DNA of 64,000 nt. It comes from Nyssa sinensis (lineage: Eukaryota > Streptophyta > Magnoliopsida > Cornales > Nyssaceae). The DNA lies in assembly GCA_008638375.1 (NCBI GenBank), contig CM018051.1, forward strand, positions 13,508,369-13,572,368. The letters are read 5' to 3'. The position numbers and the translations under genes were made by a program. A model generated the notes under the pieces. The model searched no databases. It was given only the letters and a program-made list of their open reading frames with translations, and was not told where the DNA came from. Shown here one piece after another: positions 1 through 12,111 of the stretch (position 1 is the stretch's first letter; every line of letters starts with the position of its first letter).

Positions 1-1143
1 TTGGAAGTTATATGAATGTGGGGGAGTACGAAAAAGCTTTAACGTTTTATAGATCTATGAGGAACAAGAAAGTTAAACCTGATTCTGTTACTTACAATGT
101 GTTAATAAGTGGTTTTTGTAAGATGTCGAAGTATAGTGAGGCTCTTGAATTTTTTGATGAACTGATGGAATTAAAAATTCCTTTGTCCAAGGAAGTTTAC
201 TCATCCGTGATCAGTTGTTACAGTAAACAGGCAAGTGCTTTGGCAAAGCTTAAGCTCTTAATAATTGCCTTCACGATTTAAGGAAATCTTATTTCTCTCT
301 CTCTAAATTTTCAGGGTCAACTCACAGAAGCAGAATCTATGTTCAGCATGATGAAAATGTCTGGCTGTTGTCCTGATGTTATTACATATACCACAATGAT
401 ATATGCATATAATGCTGTGGGTGAGATTATTTGTTAAACTACTGACTGTCAGACAGACTAGAAGGAAATCCTTTTTTATTATAAATATTAGAAGGAAATA
501 CTTTTTGCGCTAAACTTTTAAGGAGAGTTTTCGTATCGCAGAGAATTGGAACAAAGCGTCTGCACTATTTCAAGACATGGAAATGAACAATGTCCAACCT
601 GATTCCATTGCTTGTTCGGCTCTGATGAGAGCTTTCAATAAAGGAGGCCAACCAGCCAAAGTTCTGACTCTAGCAATGTTTATGAGAGACAAAATGATCC
701 CATTCAGTGATTCCATTTTCTTCGAAATGGTATCAGCCTGTAGCATGTAAGTTCAATTTGCTTTTAATCTTTTACCTTTAGAATTGAGCTTCTAATGCAT
801 TACATTAGACTCTCTCTCTTTGTGTCGTCTGACTGAAAATCTTGTTTATGTTCTTTGTGCTATTCCTGATTGTGCATGTCCTCACAGAAATCTGTGAATG
901 ATACTGAGGAACTGCCATCAGCAAATGTAGATAGTTCTTTTTATTATTTTAGTTTGATAATCATCTAACTGTTTATATTAGGATATGAAATCCAAATGCT
1001 GTCTCCGCTTTCCATGCTTCTAATATAAGATCCCAAATATGGGAAAGGAAGGAAAAGTAGATGATGTGCACTGCAGCAGATCTGTAAATACCAGCAGATA
1101 TGTTTGCATATCCAGTGCAGGGTTTTTGTTTTCAGAGAATGCT

Positions 1144-1182
<39 letters not shown>

Positions 1183-4100
1183 ATATACATACATATAATA
1201 TATATAAACACACATATTAGGGTGCGTTGTTTTTTGTGGATAAGATGTTATTAGGGATTAGGGATGGATTTATGCTTGAATTGGTTGAGGTTAGGAGCTG
1301 AATTTGATATTAAATTTAAAGATTTAGGTTGCAGGATTTTCTGGAGACCAAGCAAAACCAAGGTTTTAAGGGCTATAATGGAGGGGTGCATTAGGTTAGA
1401 GTTTTTGGGTCAAATTTTTAGGGTTTTGGTGATTAAATATGGTTTTGTTTATGGATGTTAGGTGTGCATAGCATTGCTGGAAATAAAAATAAAAAATGAA
1501 GAAAAAGAAATAGAAGAAAAACCTTAAGAATCTCTCTGAGGCCTTTTAGGAGTCTCACCTAGAAGAGATCAAAGGAGTTTCAGCATTAAAAAAATAGTAA
1601 AAATTTGTAGAGAATTTTTGTTAGATCAAAGTTGTTCAGTTGTCTTTACAAAAGATATATAAAAAATAAAAACTTTCCCACTGGAAAAATAATTTTAAAT
1701 TCTACTAGACAAAATTTAAATGCTGTGCAATCAAAATAAAAAGAAGAAAAAGAAATAGAAGAAAAACCTTAAGAATCTCTCGAGGACCTTTTTGGAGTCA
1801 CCTAGAAGAGATCAAAGGAGTGTCACCATTAAAAATAAATAAAAAATTGTAGAGAATTTTTGTTAGATCAAAGTTTTTTAGTTGTCTTTACAAAAGATAT
1901 ATAAAGATAAAAACTTTCCTACTAGACAAATAATTTTGAATTCTGCTAGACAGAATTTTCTAAACTAAACAAGCGTTGACATAATTCATTAGTCATAACT
2001 AAATACCCACTACTCTGGACAATGGACAAAAATAAATTACTAAAATTCCTCTAATCTGTAAAATTACTAAATTCCCTTTGGTTACAAGAATTTGATCTTC
2101 TTAGAAATATATGAATTCAACCCAATCCAGCGATAAACTCCGATCATGGACACCAATGACTGGACCATTGGTCTCTACTAATAGGGCCCACATGAACGTT
2201 TCACTTTTTTCTCCTTTTCAAAGCATTCACTTCAAGTTGTTGATCCCCATCACTTGCACCCAGGTGTATAACTTCCTGATTTAACAAGCTGGCTGGCTTT
2301 TTTTTGTATTGTGCATAGAGTAATAACATCGGAAGATTTTTTGAGATTATGAACAATATTGTTCATCCTATTTCTTGTTTGTGGTACTTTTGATAATAAG
2401 AGAACTTATATTTTCTCATGGTTGTTTCAAAACATGATTTGGGAAGCAATATATATGAACATTGGATTTGATAAGTTTTGTGAAGCAATATGAAAAATAT
2501 TGTTTTGTGATCCTATCCTGAGATTCCATGACATTGTACTGGTATCTTAATTTATGGTTTATGAACTTTGGATTTTGCTGGATAAGATTGTTAATCTCAA
2601 TTGTGCTTGGTGGTTTTTGTTGTTGATTATTGTTATTAAATATCACTATCATAAGAAACCAACTAAAATTCTTTTAAGGTTTTCTGACTGTTAAATTGTG
2701 AAAACGATATTAGAAAATTGTTCCATGACCACTGTAATAAAGAGTTACCACAGGCATTAATTATCCAAAATTGAACATGAGCTCCAAATTTCCAAATTGT
2801 CTCGTTTGAGGTGGTGGCCAAATAGTAAGGTCATCACATGCTATTTGCCTGTAGTATGTTGTGGCCTTGTCTATGGTATGCCTCAATTTCACGGCATGTT
2901 ATAGACCTGCGGTCATGGTGTCCTTGCGGAGGATGTTGTGACCCTGCGGGCGAGGTATAAGTGCACTGTGCCTCTGATCCTTGCAGCCTTAGTTTAGTCC
3001 ATGTACTCGGTCATGGCCTCACGATTATGGTTCAGTGCCAACAGTGATACACCAAGTTATGACCCCATTCAAGAAAAAGGGACACCTGTGATTTGAAGGA
3101 TTATGATAGAAGCTCAGTAGAACAGAAAAGAATATTCTTTTTGGTTGTACCCTAACTAAATGAATAAATGACACGTCACGTCAAGCATATTATTGGGAAA
3201 CCCTAAATGGCCTACATGTTCCTAGTCTATAAAAGATTGCTGAGGTCCAAAAGGGAAGTCATCATCACCAGAAAAGGAAGGGGGTCCTGATTCCTTGAAG
3301 TCGACTAATGGCCGGTGTTTTCATTCCATTTTTCTATTTTGTTATTCTCTCTCTTTCCCAACCATCCCCTATTCTCTTATTGTATGCTATCTTTTTGGTA
3401 GTAGGTACCATTCAGACCCCGGTAGCTACAACCACCAAGCTTTAGCTTGAGTGGTATCTCCTCCACCTCCCAACGAGAAGGTTGAAGGTTCAAGTTTTAA
3501 ATGAGACAAGGTGGGTGAACTGTTCCACAATTCCATTCTGAATTTTACATTTTATTCTATTGGTCTCTCATTTTGTGTTTTCCGACTTTCTTCTTAGTGT
3601 AGTTGATTTACCTTAGGCCAACACAGTTTCAAACAAGAATCTAATAATCTTGAGCTCTTATGGAGCAGATAAACTCTTTTTGTGTAGATCCAAGTTCTTG
3701 ATAAACCTAAAGCCTGTTTGGATGCCCCCTTGAATTGAATGGTCCCATTCATTATTACATAGCCTTTTAATATAGAAATTCATCCTCTTGAGTGGATCTA
3801 TTTGGGAAAACGGTAGTCATGACAAACTATTGTTTTAAGAAAATCTAAAAATGACCATGTAGGAAAAAAATGGTGAAGTCCCTCATTTTTCAAAATAATT
3901 CTATTCAGGATAATGAGTTTTTATACATTGAAATGCTATGTAAATAGTGAGTGGGGCCAGTCAAATTCAAGGGGCGTCCAAACAATCCATCAATGATAAA
4001 AGCTCTTTGAATGGATACAATTTTGAACAACTTCATACGAGGTCAGACTAGGTGTATCATCCCATGCAAAGCATAAAAGAAAGAAAACAACAATAAAAAA

Positions 4101-7100
4101 AAGGAGGGAAAAAAAAAGATGTTTGTTAATAGTACATCTAGATTACAATCAAACAACCCCCAAAAAAGGTAGACTAGGGGGAGAGGTAGAAAGAGGAGGT
4201 GGTGGGGTGGTGAGTGAGGCGCGGCCTCTCTTGGATCATTTAGTGGTCACTTTTACCCTCTTTGAGCTCTTTACAATTGTTGGGAGCTTATTTGTTGTAT
4301 TCTTTGTTTCTTTCTCTCTTCTTTTTATTGGATATTTCTCTTTGAGGATCTCTCGTCCTCTCCCTAATGTACTTTCTCCTCTCTCTCTCTCTCTCTGTAT
4401 ATATATATATATATATACATAGTTGTTAGTATCATAAGTATATGCAATACGTATCGTACAATATGTTTCGATACAGCAAAAAAGCGATACGTTGCGGTAT
4501 TTTGTATTGTTTTGCACCGTATCGTACGATATAGTTTCAATACGTTACGATACGATACGCTGTATCAAACAATACATGCAAAAACAAAAAATGGCAAGTT
4601 TTTTTTTTTTTTTTGGTGTTTTGGCTAAGGGACAAACGATGTCATGTTACCTTAGTATAAAAGCTATTCTGGTTTCTCACTCTTTTTATTTTTACTTTTT
4701 ATAAGTAATTGTATTTATAGAAGAATGCACCCGAGGGGGGCGCACCAACTATTCTGGTTCCTCATTTGCACTGAACAATCACGCTCTCCAACTCTATCAT
4801 CGACCCATCAAACTCTAAGTCCTTTTTCTAGCAGTGTTTGCATTCTATAACTTGTACAGATTTCTTTGTGGGTTGCATTCTACTTGTACCTTGTATATAT
4901 TGTTTGGTTATAATTTATACAATTTGCCTTACCAAAAATGAGTTTTTATTATAAAAAATTAAAAATTTATTGTTGTCTGATTGAAACTTGTAGTATTTAA
5001 TATTTATAATTTCTTATTTTTTGTATTGTATGGACTATGAAGTATGGATTATAGAATTTAAGCTGAATTTTTGTTTTTACAAGAGAGTTGAATGTTATTT
5101 ATGTCATTTTTAACAATGTGTATTTATATATTCATATGTATATATATTTATAAATATATTTTTAAAAATTGCACGTATCTTACGATATACGATATGATAC
5201 ACATTTTTTGAAAAACAATATGCCCTCCGATACACGTTTCGACAACCTTGTATATATATATGTATAATGTATCCCTTCCTAATAAATTTTTTTGTTTCTT
5301 ATTAGGAAAAAAAGGCCTAAGGAGGGAAAATGTCCTCTAAAATATTGAAGATCTCAACTTCTTTTTTTCTAAGGAATCGGCTTTAGAATTAGCCGAATGA
5401 AGAGTGAAGAGAAATCTCTCCTCGACAATATAGTGAAACCCGAAATCTACCTTATGCATTCTCATTTCCATCATTGCAAGAAAGCACAACTGCTAATGTG
5501 TAAGCAGTTCACCCAATGCATTTTTGTCCCATTTTTTCCCCCTCTGTTCATTCATTTCATCTTGTTGGATGGATAGAGATAACTGCTTCTCTCTTCATGG
5601 GATCTGTTTTGATTTTGGTTCTCTGGCCTGATAGGTTTTATAAATTCTCTTCATGAGATCTGTTTTAAGAAGGCACTATATTCTATTAGTGTATCATTAT
5701 TTCTTATGACACTAGTATTATGTCCTCCAACATCACCCCCATCCCCCGGGGGGCTTAACAGAGGGGTTCAAGTCCCGTTTGGAACATGAATGTCTGTATT
5801 GCTTGTTAAAAGAATATTGAAAAGAGAAAACGAGAATGTATAGGAAGGACAATGCATCCTGTGAAAAGCATAAAAGAAGAAAAGAAAACAACAATAATTA
5901 AAAAAACAAAGAAATAAAACAAGAAAAAGAGAACAGCTTATTAATAGCACATTTGGATTACAATCAAACAACCCCCAAAAACAGTAGACTGGGGGAGAGG
6001 GAGAAGAATGGGGTGGAGTATAGGCGCAGCCACCCTTGGATCATTTAGAGGTCACTTTTACCCTCCGTGAGTTCTTTACAATTGTTGGGAGTTTATTTGT
6101 TGTATTCTTTGTTTCTTTGTGTCTTCTTTTTATTGGATATTTCTCTTTCAGGATCTCTCATCCTTCTCCCTCCCTTTCTGTCTGTCTCTCTCTGTCTCTG
6201 TCTCTCTCTCTCTCCCTCCCTAATAATATTCTTGTTTCTTATAAAGAAAAAAAAGTCCTAATGGGGGCAAAAATGTCCTCTGAAGTATTGAAGATCTTGA
6301 CTTCTTTCTGCTAAGGAATCGGCTTTAGAATTAGCCGAATGAAGAGCAAAGAGAAATCTCTCTCCTAAAATATAGCGAAATCCCATATCTACCTTATGTA
6401 CTTTTATTTCCATCATTGCAAGAATGCACAATTGCTAAACAATATCACCCAATGCATTTTTGTCCCCTCCCCCCCCCCGGTTCACCCATTTCATCTTGTT
6501 GGATGCTTTCTCCTTGTGTCAGAAATTCTCTACTTGGATATTGTCTGCCAAAACGCCAAAACTAACGTTTGTATTTGGTTGAAGACTACGAGATTGGAGG
6601 ACAACAATTGATCTTATCAAAATGATGGAACCTTCATTCCCTGTTATTTCAGTTGGACTACTGAATCAGCTTCTTCATTTTATTGGAAAATCTGGGAAGA
6701 CAGAGACTATGATGAAGGTAAATGGAAAATTTTCTTTCACCGGAAAAATGATTGAATTTTTCTTTTCTGTTTTTTTTTTTTTTTGGGGGGGGGGGTGGGG
6801 GGGACCTAAGCCTGAACTAAATTAAAAATTGAATGAGTGGTAGAAACCCTGCTAAATCTGTTGCCAGAAGCTGTCTTACACTTTCAGGGGATGCCTGACG
6901 ATCAGAGTTCCTAGCTGTTCTAGAGTACTATCCTCGGCCTATCTATCTGTATATCTATTCACTTCTCTTAAGAGAGATTTAACATCACCATTGGTAGTTT
7001 AAGAGAGTCTGATAATGGAGAATGATGTTGAAATTGGGGTCACAATCTTCGGCATTCCTGATCAGGCCTTGGGCAATTTGGGAGTTCGATTCAACAATGA

Positions 7101-10100
7101 CAGCCATATAACCTTCTCTCCAGGCCAACCAAAGGCCCTTCCAAATTCCCCACAATCCAGCCATTGTGTATTATTAGCCCAGCCCTCATTTGTCGTAAAG
7201 CCTACACTCCAGTATCCTTGATCATCCCGGATAACCCCAGCAGGACCTGGATTCCCTATGGATGAATAATTTAACATTACAAAGCACACAAGATTGCATC
7301 ATGTGTGAAGTAATGCAGTTTTTTTCCCTTTTTTTTTTTATCTTTTTTTTTCCTCCCATCATTTCTGTTCCATTTAGAAAATTCATAAGTATTAGGTGTT
7401 AGAAAATTGTGTTTGAGTTCTTATTTTTTTTTATTGGAACTACTAAATTCCAGTACTTGGAATTCAAGTTGATATTCCAATTGTTGTGACACATTCCTTG
7501 CCCCTTTATCACATATGCAGTTGTTCTATAAGATAGTGGCTACCGGTGCAGAACTCAACTTCTCTACTTATTCAATTTTGTTAAAGAATCTTGTGGCTGC
7601 TGGCAATTGGAGGAAATACATTGAGGTAACCTCATCAAACTTCTGTTACATTATCTATTGTATCTCTTAATGTTGGGATTATGCATTACCTGCTCCCTAA
7701 TTTTTATTTCAACTGCTGGGATAGTTGCCAAATGTTTGAATGTTTTTAAATGCTAGATATCAGTTTTAAGAAATACAAATCTCTGGTCTAGTTGCATAAG
7801 AGTAATTAATGCATATGGTATAGCTGTCACTCATATATTATTTTGCGCATATCTAGCATTAGATGGTTATCTTAAGAAACGGGTATATTGTTCCATATGA
7901 AGAAGACCATGCCTTAACATTTTAGGGAAACAATATCATAGTTCTTTTTTTGAGGTTTTTAGGTTCATTGCTTGGTGCAGTGGAACAAGCACTACTGTTA
8001 AGGAATAAAAACATGGGTTTTAGTTTAAGGGCAACCACTTATGCAGATTGATGGGTTCAACACTGCATGATGGCTTGTCTATTATGAAAACAACAGAACA
8101 ATCAACAATGAGAAATTATAGAGGCTAAACACAAATCCATACCTCCCAGGGACAGTAACAGATCCAGAAATTGTGCCAGGTGAAGGAGGATTCCTAATTT
8201 TTAGAGAATTTTAAAATTTGAAATTTGCAGATCTTTGGGGGGCCATGGCCCCCCCCCCCCGCCCTTGCCACCTCTTGCATTCGCCGATGTTTGGTGCCGA
8301 GGAAATAAAAAGGAAAAGAAAATGGAAATATGATTGAATATTGGTGTTTTCATGGTATAGAGACCACTTCGTAATTATCCAATATGAGAAAGCAACCACC
8401 ATGCCCATCACATAATCACGTGCTTTTCTTTTCTCGGCGCATGAAATAATTGGTCAGAATTTTCATGTAGGTACTGCAATGGATGGAGGATGCAGGAGTT
8501 CAACCTTCAATCGGAATGTTTCACAATATATTCTCCTATGCACAAAGAAGTTGTGGAACTGAATATGCCGCTGTCATACAAGAAAGAGTAGGTACGCTGA
8601 TAGTTAATTTCATCAAAATAGAATTGGTGTTTATTTAAAAATGAAGGTTTGGTTGATATCTGATATAATTTTCAAAGTAGGCATAAGGTATAACTGCTAT
8701 TAATTTCTAAAAGCTACTTATCATGTACATTTTGGAAGTATTGAAAAATTTCGTTGGTACTGTTTCTGATTTTTTTGATAAGTAAAGATGAATATATTCA
8801 AAAGACACCTGAAGAAGGGCCGGGGGGGCTTTTACAAGCGAAAAGCAAACTCTACAAAGGTCCCAAAGACACCAAAAAAATCAACTATAGAAGTGACACT
8901 TACAAGAAGGGCTTCTTTTGCCCAAAAAAATAACATCCTCAAAAAACTATCTTTAAAAAAATAGGGTGTTTGTACCACCCCTTCAAAGATATCCTTTCTC
9001 ACGCGGCCACCCTACCATAAGTTCTATATTTTACAATTGTATATTTCAACAAGAATTTGAAATATTCACATACCAGAAGAAAAGAATCTATCTAGGTAAT
9101 GCTAAATGGTGGAGTAAGAGAGTGGAGATGACATTGCTCGTAGAGTGTTATTGGCATATTGTGTATCAACGTAGACTTTTAAAATTAGAAGGTAATTCTA
9201 TGGAACAGTTTTAAAGCAGGGATGAAATATAGGATAGTTAAGAAATAACATGTTAATAAATTATGGTCAAAATGAGAATGTTGAGATAAATGTGTAGCGA
9301 GGAGATTTTTTTTAAAATAAAATTAGAAATCAATACATTTGTAAGATGGTGAAAATAATACCTATAGGAGTTAAAAATAAAAGAAAATCGATTAAGATGA
9401 GTTGTTCATGTACAACAAAGAATAATAATTGCATTAGTGAAGAAGAGTGACATGATTGAAATTGATTGTAATACTGAGGGGATGACCTTCGATGGAGCAA
9501 AATGGAAAAATTGGCTTCATGCAGGTAATCCTAAATAGTTTAGGATAAGGTTTTTGTTGAATTGAGTTGTATGGATTATATCATTATAACAAGAAACAAG
9601 ATTTGGGCCTTGCCAAAATCGTAGTAGTTCTCAACTATGGAACATGCATACATCGATTTGTCAGAGCGAACTTGATATTCCCAAAGGAAATATTCCCAAG
9701 TACTTTAGTAAACTTTTATCGAAAGAGTTATTTTTCAATTTCCTTTGCTGATTAGCGCGCTGTATTGTAGCTACAAAATAGAGTTATACCGAGACTCCCT
9801 GGTGCGGCTACTTGTCTCCAAAACCTTTTGATTGCTTTAGCAATCTTACGATGCTATATAGCAAGGAGAAAATGAATGACTTACAAAATTTTAGCATTGG
9901 CATTTATTTGAAATAAATTTTAAGATATTGGCAGGACAATGTCCAATTATATTTATATATTTATATAATTTTTTATTTTTTTTTTTTTGGGGGGGGGGGT
10001 TAGGGGGTGTGTTCTATGAGACCAAAATGCTCTCCACCAAGTGCACCTTGAGTGATACAACTGATACGGACCTGTTCTTTAACAGAATGTTGTCAAGTTT

Positions 10101-10367
10101 CAAAATTGTTTAGAGTTGGATTTTCTATTTTTTGTTTAGTTCACAACAGATTATGTTTTAATAACATTTCCTTAGACATGTTTCTCATCTATGAATTTTT
10201 TTTCTTCGTGTATTGTTCCTTTATATGATCTCTCTGTCTTCTTCTGTACAAAATTCTGAAATTCCAAGTCATTACCTTTGACGATGACAGAATCATTGCA
10301 AAGAAAATCTGAGAATCAAGTGCCAACAAGCAAACTGTATGATTCTCCACTTCCCACCCTGTATTGA
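1..10367 (+). CDS. EMB2654: EMB2654-like pentatricopeptide repeat protein, 3' part (5' end outside window)
   Basis: Organellar PPR protein; the Arabidopsis relative EMB2654 is a chloroplast protein linked to rps12 trans-splicing and embryo development (family knowledge). Exons read by joining frames at splice sites: <1-230, 315-420, 542-746, 6585-6717, 7521-7625, 8471-8591, 10291-10367, with TGA at 10365-10367. The protein shows back-to-back 35-residue PPR units with typical pieces such as PDSVTYNVLISGFCK, PDVITYTTMIYAYN and PDSIACSALMRAFNKGGQP, then a C-terminal stretch (LFYKIVATGAELNFSTYSIL, GNWRKYIEVLQWMEDAGVQP) that I recall as matching EMB2654. All junctions keep frame: phase 0 at 230/315, G|AG at 420/542, AT|A at 746/6585, G|AA at 8591/10291. 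The first visible intron uses a GC donor. The third intron is 5.8 kb and full of repeats. The last exon is the least certain; its short tail (ESLQRKSEN...) fits the family end. No in-frame stop is seen, so the gene looks functional. Confidence 0.85.
231..314 (+). other. GC-AG intron in the PPR gene
   Basis: The exon ends CAG at 230 and is followed by GCAAGT; the acceptor is TTTTCAG at 308-314. Joining 230 to 315 gives the uninterrupted family sequence YSKQ-GQLTEAES. CAG|GCAAGT is the classic context for the minor class of U2-type introns with a GC donor. No nearby GT donor keeps the frame. Confidence 0.75.
1148..1206. repeat. (CT)n-(TA)n compound microsatellite
   Basis: A run of CT dinucleotides passes directly into TA/TACA repeats. 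Confidence 0.9.
1486..1962. repeat. tandem duplication, about 245-bp period, two copies
   Basis: Copy 1 begins near 1486 and copy 2 near 1731. Both carry GAAGAAAAAGAAATAGAAG, then ACCTAGAAGAGATCAAAGGAG, then GTCTTTACAAAAGATATATA. Differences are scattered substitutions and small indels, so the duplication is not recent. Confidence 0.8.
3428..3545 (+). mobile_element. SINE-like relic (tRNA-derived head)
   Basis: TTTAGCTTGAGTGGTA (about 3441-3456) resembles a pol III A box, and AGGTTCAAG (3486-3494) a B box, spaced as in a tRNA head. The 3' end is not defined. Confidence 0.4.
4055..5575. repeat. intronic segmental duplication, copy 1 (carries an insertion)
   Basis: Begins near AGCATAAAAGAAAG and runs through GATTACAATCAAACAACCCC to CATCTTGTTGGATG. 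It matches 5850-6508 closely except for roughly 830 extra bases (4419-5252). Shared unusual text such as GGCTTTAGAATTAGCCGAAT shows common origin. Confidence 0.8.
4419..5252. mobile_element. probable non-autonomous TIR DNA transposon nested in the duplicated segment
   Basis: The piece is absent from the related copy at 5850-6508, which serves as an empty site. The left end AGTTGTTAGTATCATAAG and the inverse of the right end (CAAGGTTGTCGAAACGTG) are imperfect inverted repeats. Subterminal regions on both sides are rich in CGTATCG/CGATACG words. It lies between TA repeats, so a target duplication cannot be judged. No transposase is encoded. Confidence 0.5.
5850..6508. repeat. intronic segmental duplication, copy 2 (empty site)
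   Basis: Same order of blocks as 4055-5575, including GATTACAATCAAACAACCCC, the CT/GTCT tract and GGCTTTAGAATTAGCCGAAT, but lacking the 4419-5252 insertion. Confidence 0.8.
6770..6803. repeat. poly(T)-poly(G) tract
   Basis: A run of T is followed directly by about a dozen G, one T and seven more G. Similar T-to-G transitions occur near 9970-10005 and 56568-56589. Confidence 0.85.
7062..7262 (-). pseudogene. RNase H fragment of a non-LTR retrotransposon
   Basis: The - strand reads SSIGNPGPAGVIRDDQGYWSV, then GFTTNEGWANN. This resembles the start of the RVT_3 RNase H domain found at the C terminus of plant LINEs (NPGPAG..GVIRD..G). Only the first strand region survives, and no reverse transcriptase lies beside it. 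Intron-embedded relic. Confidence 0.55.
8767..8955 (-). mobile_element. LINE 3'-end fragment
   Basis: On the - strand the piece ends TTTACTTATCAAAAAAAT, the usual tail of plant L1-type LINEs, preceded by a short 3' UTR-like stretch. No coding sequence remains. Confidence 0.5.
9040..9570 (+). pseudogene. RTE-type LINE 3' relic
   Basis: Broken frames resemble the C-terminal part of plant RTE reverse transcriptase (GGAGTAAGAGAGTGG...; ATGAGAATGTTGAGATAAAT as a decayed RMLRWM motif), ending in TTTTTGTTGAATTGAGTTGT, typical of RTE 3' ends. Heavily mutated. Confidence 0.5.
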
Positions 10368-10935
10368 TTGATGCGACCAAAGTACATGACAGTAACCTGC
10401 AAGTCACAAGTGCAATCTCTGCAGCCTCCATCTGGGTCATGATATTCTGCAGAATCCTTGAAGATCTGAAAAATTATTGAATGGCCCCGGTCCAATGGTC
10501 CCAACGGTCAGAACATGTGCCGCATGTGCATCTACAGGTACGTTGCACATGTAGCTCTCCATCCCTTGGGACTCTGAAGATCCACAAAGCCGTTCACCCC
10601 TTTACAGCTTCTGCATTAACAATGGTCTCTAGACTGTGATATAGGGAGCGAGAGATGAAGCTGGAACCTGCAATAACAATGGTCTCTAGACTGTTGAGGG
10701 ATCTCAATTTCGGACAGAAGAAGATTTAGAGTTTGGTAGGCCAAATTTTTTTAGTTAGAGATAAGGTACTACTTGTATAGCAGTCAGATTGTGATTGTAC
10801 AGATGCTGATATTCTTATATGTTGATGTACATGTATGTATATTTTTAGTTGGATACTGGCAGATGTAATTTGTAACACTTATGGAATATTTGGGGATTAT
10901 TTTGGATAATTCTCAGTAGTTTACTCAAGTTTATA
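10368..10935 (+). other. putative 3' UTR of the PPR gene
   Basis: Follows the TGA at 10365. The segment is less repetitive than the introns and has T-rich, TGTA-rich stretches near 10790-10880 (TGTACATGTATGTATATTTT), typical of plant polyadenylation regions. The cleavage site cannot be placed. Confidence 0.45.
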
Positions 10936-11620
10936 AGAAAAATAAGATGGGATGGGATCCAGCGTGGCCCAATAATCAAAAGGCCTACATATGTAGAGTA
11001 TGGGCCCATAGTTTAGGACACAGCCCACTAGAAGTTGGCCTATAACAGTGACCGGATGGCCACTCCATGGTATGAATTCTCAATCTTAGTATCAGATTTG
11101 CTTGTAATTCTCAATTGGCAAGTTATGACCGTATGATTAACAATATATATAGGATAAATAACACCGACATTTTATAGTTTCATTCGTTTTTATTTGATTT
11201 CTTGCAATAAAAAGTCGAGAATGATTTTTGCTTTTTTTTTTTTTTTTGAGAGAGAGAGATCATTATGGATAGTATTTATATGTATATATATATATATATT
11301 ATAATTATAGGATAATAAATAATAATCATATAATCAATCTAATTTCTGGCCAAGCACTTTCTTATGGATTAAAAGATTTAATATCACATGTTCTTCTAAT
11401 TATTAATAAGTCAATATATTGAAACTTCAATATATATTGAGATTAGTAATTATTCAGTGAAATTATCATGTTAAGTCATTATGTGACGATACGTCATAAT
11501 TATTTTAGAATTTTAAAATTTGTAAAAAATTAAATTTTTATAAATCATAAAAAATTTAAAAAATTATGAGATATCGTTACGTGATATGATATGCGAGTCT
11601 CAACGGATGTTTCTCCGCTG
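10936..11620. other. AT-rich intergenic spacer
   Basis: Contains poly(T), GA and TA microsatellites near 11230-11300 and short repeated ATATCGTTACGTGATAT-like words near 11480-11600. No gene seen. Confidence 0.6.
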
Positions 11621-11990
11621 GGCCAAATTGGAAGCGCCGGAAAGTTTCACGAGTCGACCGTTTTCAATGCGTAAGGTTCACGATGTCGTCTTTTGGATCG
11701 TTTCTGCCAAAACGACTTCTTTTCGTCCAATAGGGCTTATAGCTGTTAGCTAGATTGTTGCTGTCCCTGAAACGCAGTCGTTTGTAGCAGGTGTATCGAT
11801 ATCAGCAGACAGGTGTCGCTGATCTCCACGTGGTTGGTCACACAGTTTCAAAATGTACTAAATTACATAATTGCCCTTGTCCCATCATAGCCGTTATAAC
11901 CTTTCTGGTCCTAGTGTCCCCAGTTCACCCATCTGTTATTTGGTAAAAAAGTTCCAAAGGCTTTCGTAATTTCGTATTCTCTTCCTCCTC
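11621..11990 (+). promoter_or_regulatory. AP2 gene upstream region with a G-box
   Basis: GC content rises sharply here. CCACGTGG at 11826-11833 contains the palindromic G-box CACGTG, a binding site for bZIP and bHLH factors in plants. No convincing TATA box, so start-site placement is open. Confidence 0.45.
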
Positions 11991-12111
11991 CCTCCTACTG
12001 TTGTTTTTCTCCGCAGTGAAATACAACGACTTTCTCTTTCTCACTCTCTCTCCAAAATTCAATCTCTCTCTCTGCTCTCTACATACTCTCTCTTAGGGCT
12101 TTACTTCAAGT
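11990..12111 (+). other. 5' UTR of the AP2 gene, CT-rich
   Basis: Repeated CTCTCT tracts at about 12030-12090 lie directly upstream of the ATG at 12112. Pyrimidine-rich leaders are common near plant transcription starts. The boundary is a guess. Confidence 0.5.

Larger units (their letters stand above)
747..6584 (+). other. 5.8-kb PPR-gene intron filled with repeats
   Basis: The donor GTAAGT at 747 and an acceptor ending GAAG at 6581-6584 restore codon AT|A (Ile) and the family sequence leading into DLIKMMEPS. Contents are listed separately: CT/TA microsatellite, a tandem duplication, a SINE-like piece, a duplicated segment with a nested transposon. The GC-richer stretch 2800-3400 contains a TATAAAAG-like box near 3229 and may be an old LTR fragment, but no coding domain supports that. 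1962-2800 and 3640-4050 hold nothing I can name. Confidence 0.7.

Noticed and set aside
4123..4517. Open frames on both strands across the CT/TA tract
   Set aside because: Driven by microsatellite and transposon sequence; the related copy at 5850-6508 does not keep the frame.
10302..10370. Alternative last PPR exon beginning after GCAAAG
   Set aside because: It would give ENLRIKCQQ..., also ending at a TGA, but the acceptor at 10290 (GATGACAG) gives ESLQRKSEN, closer to the family tail I recall.
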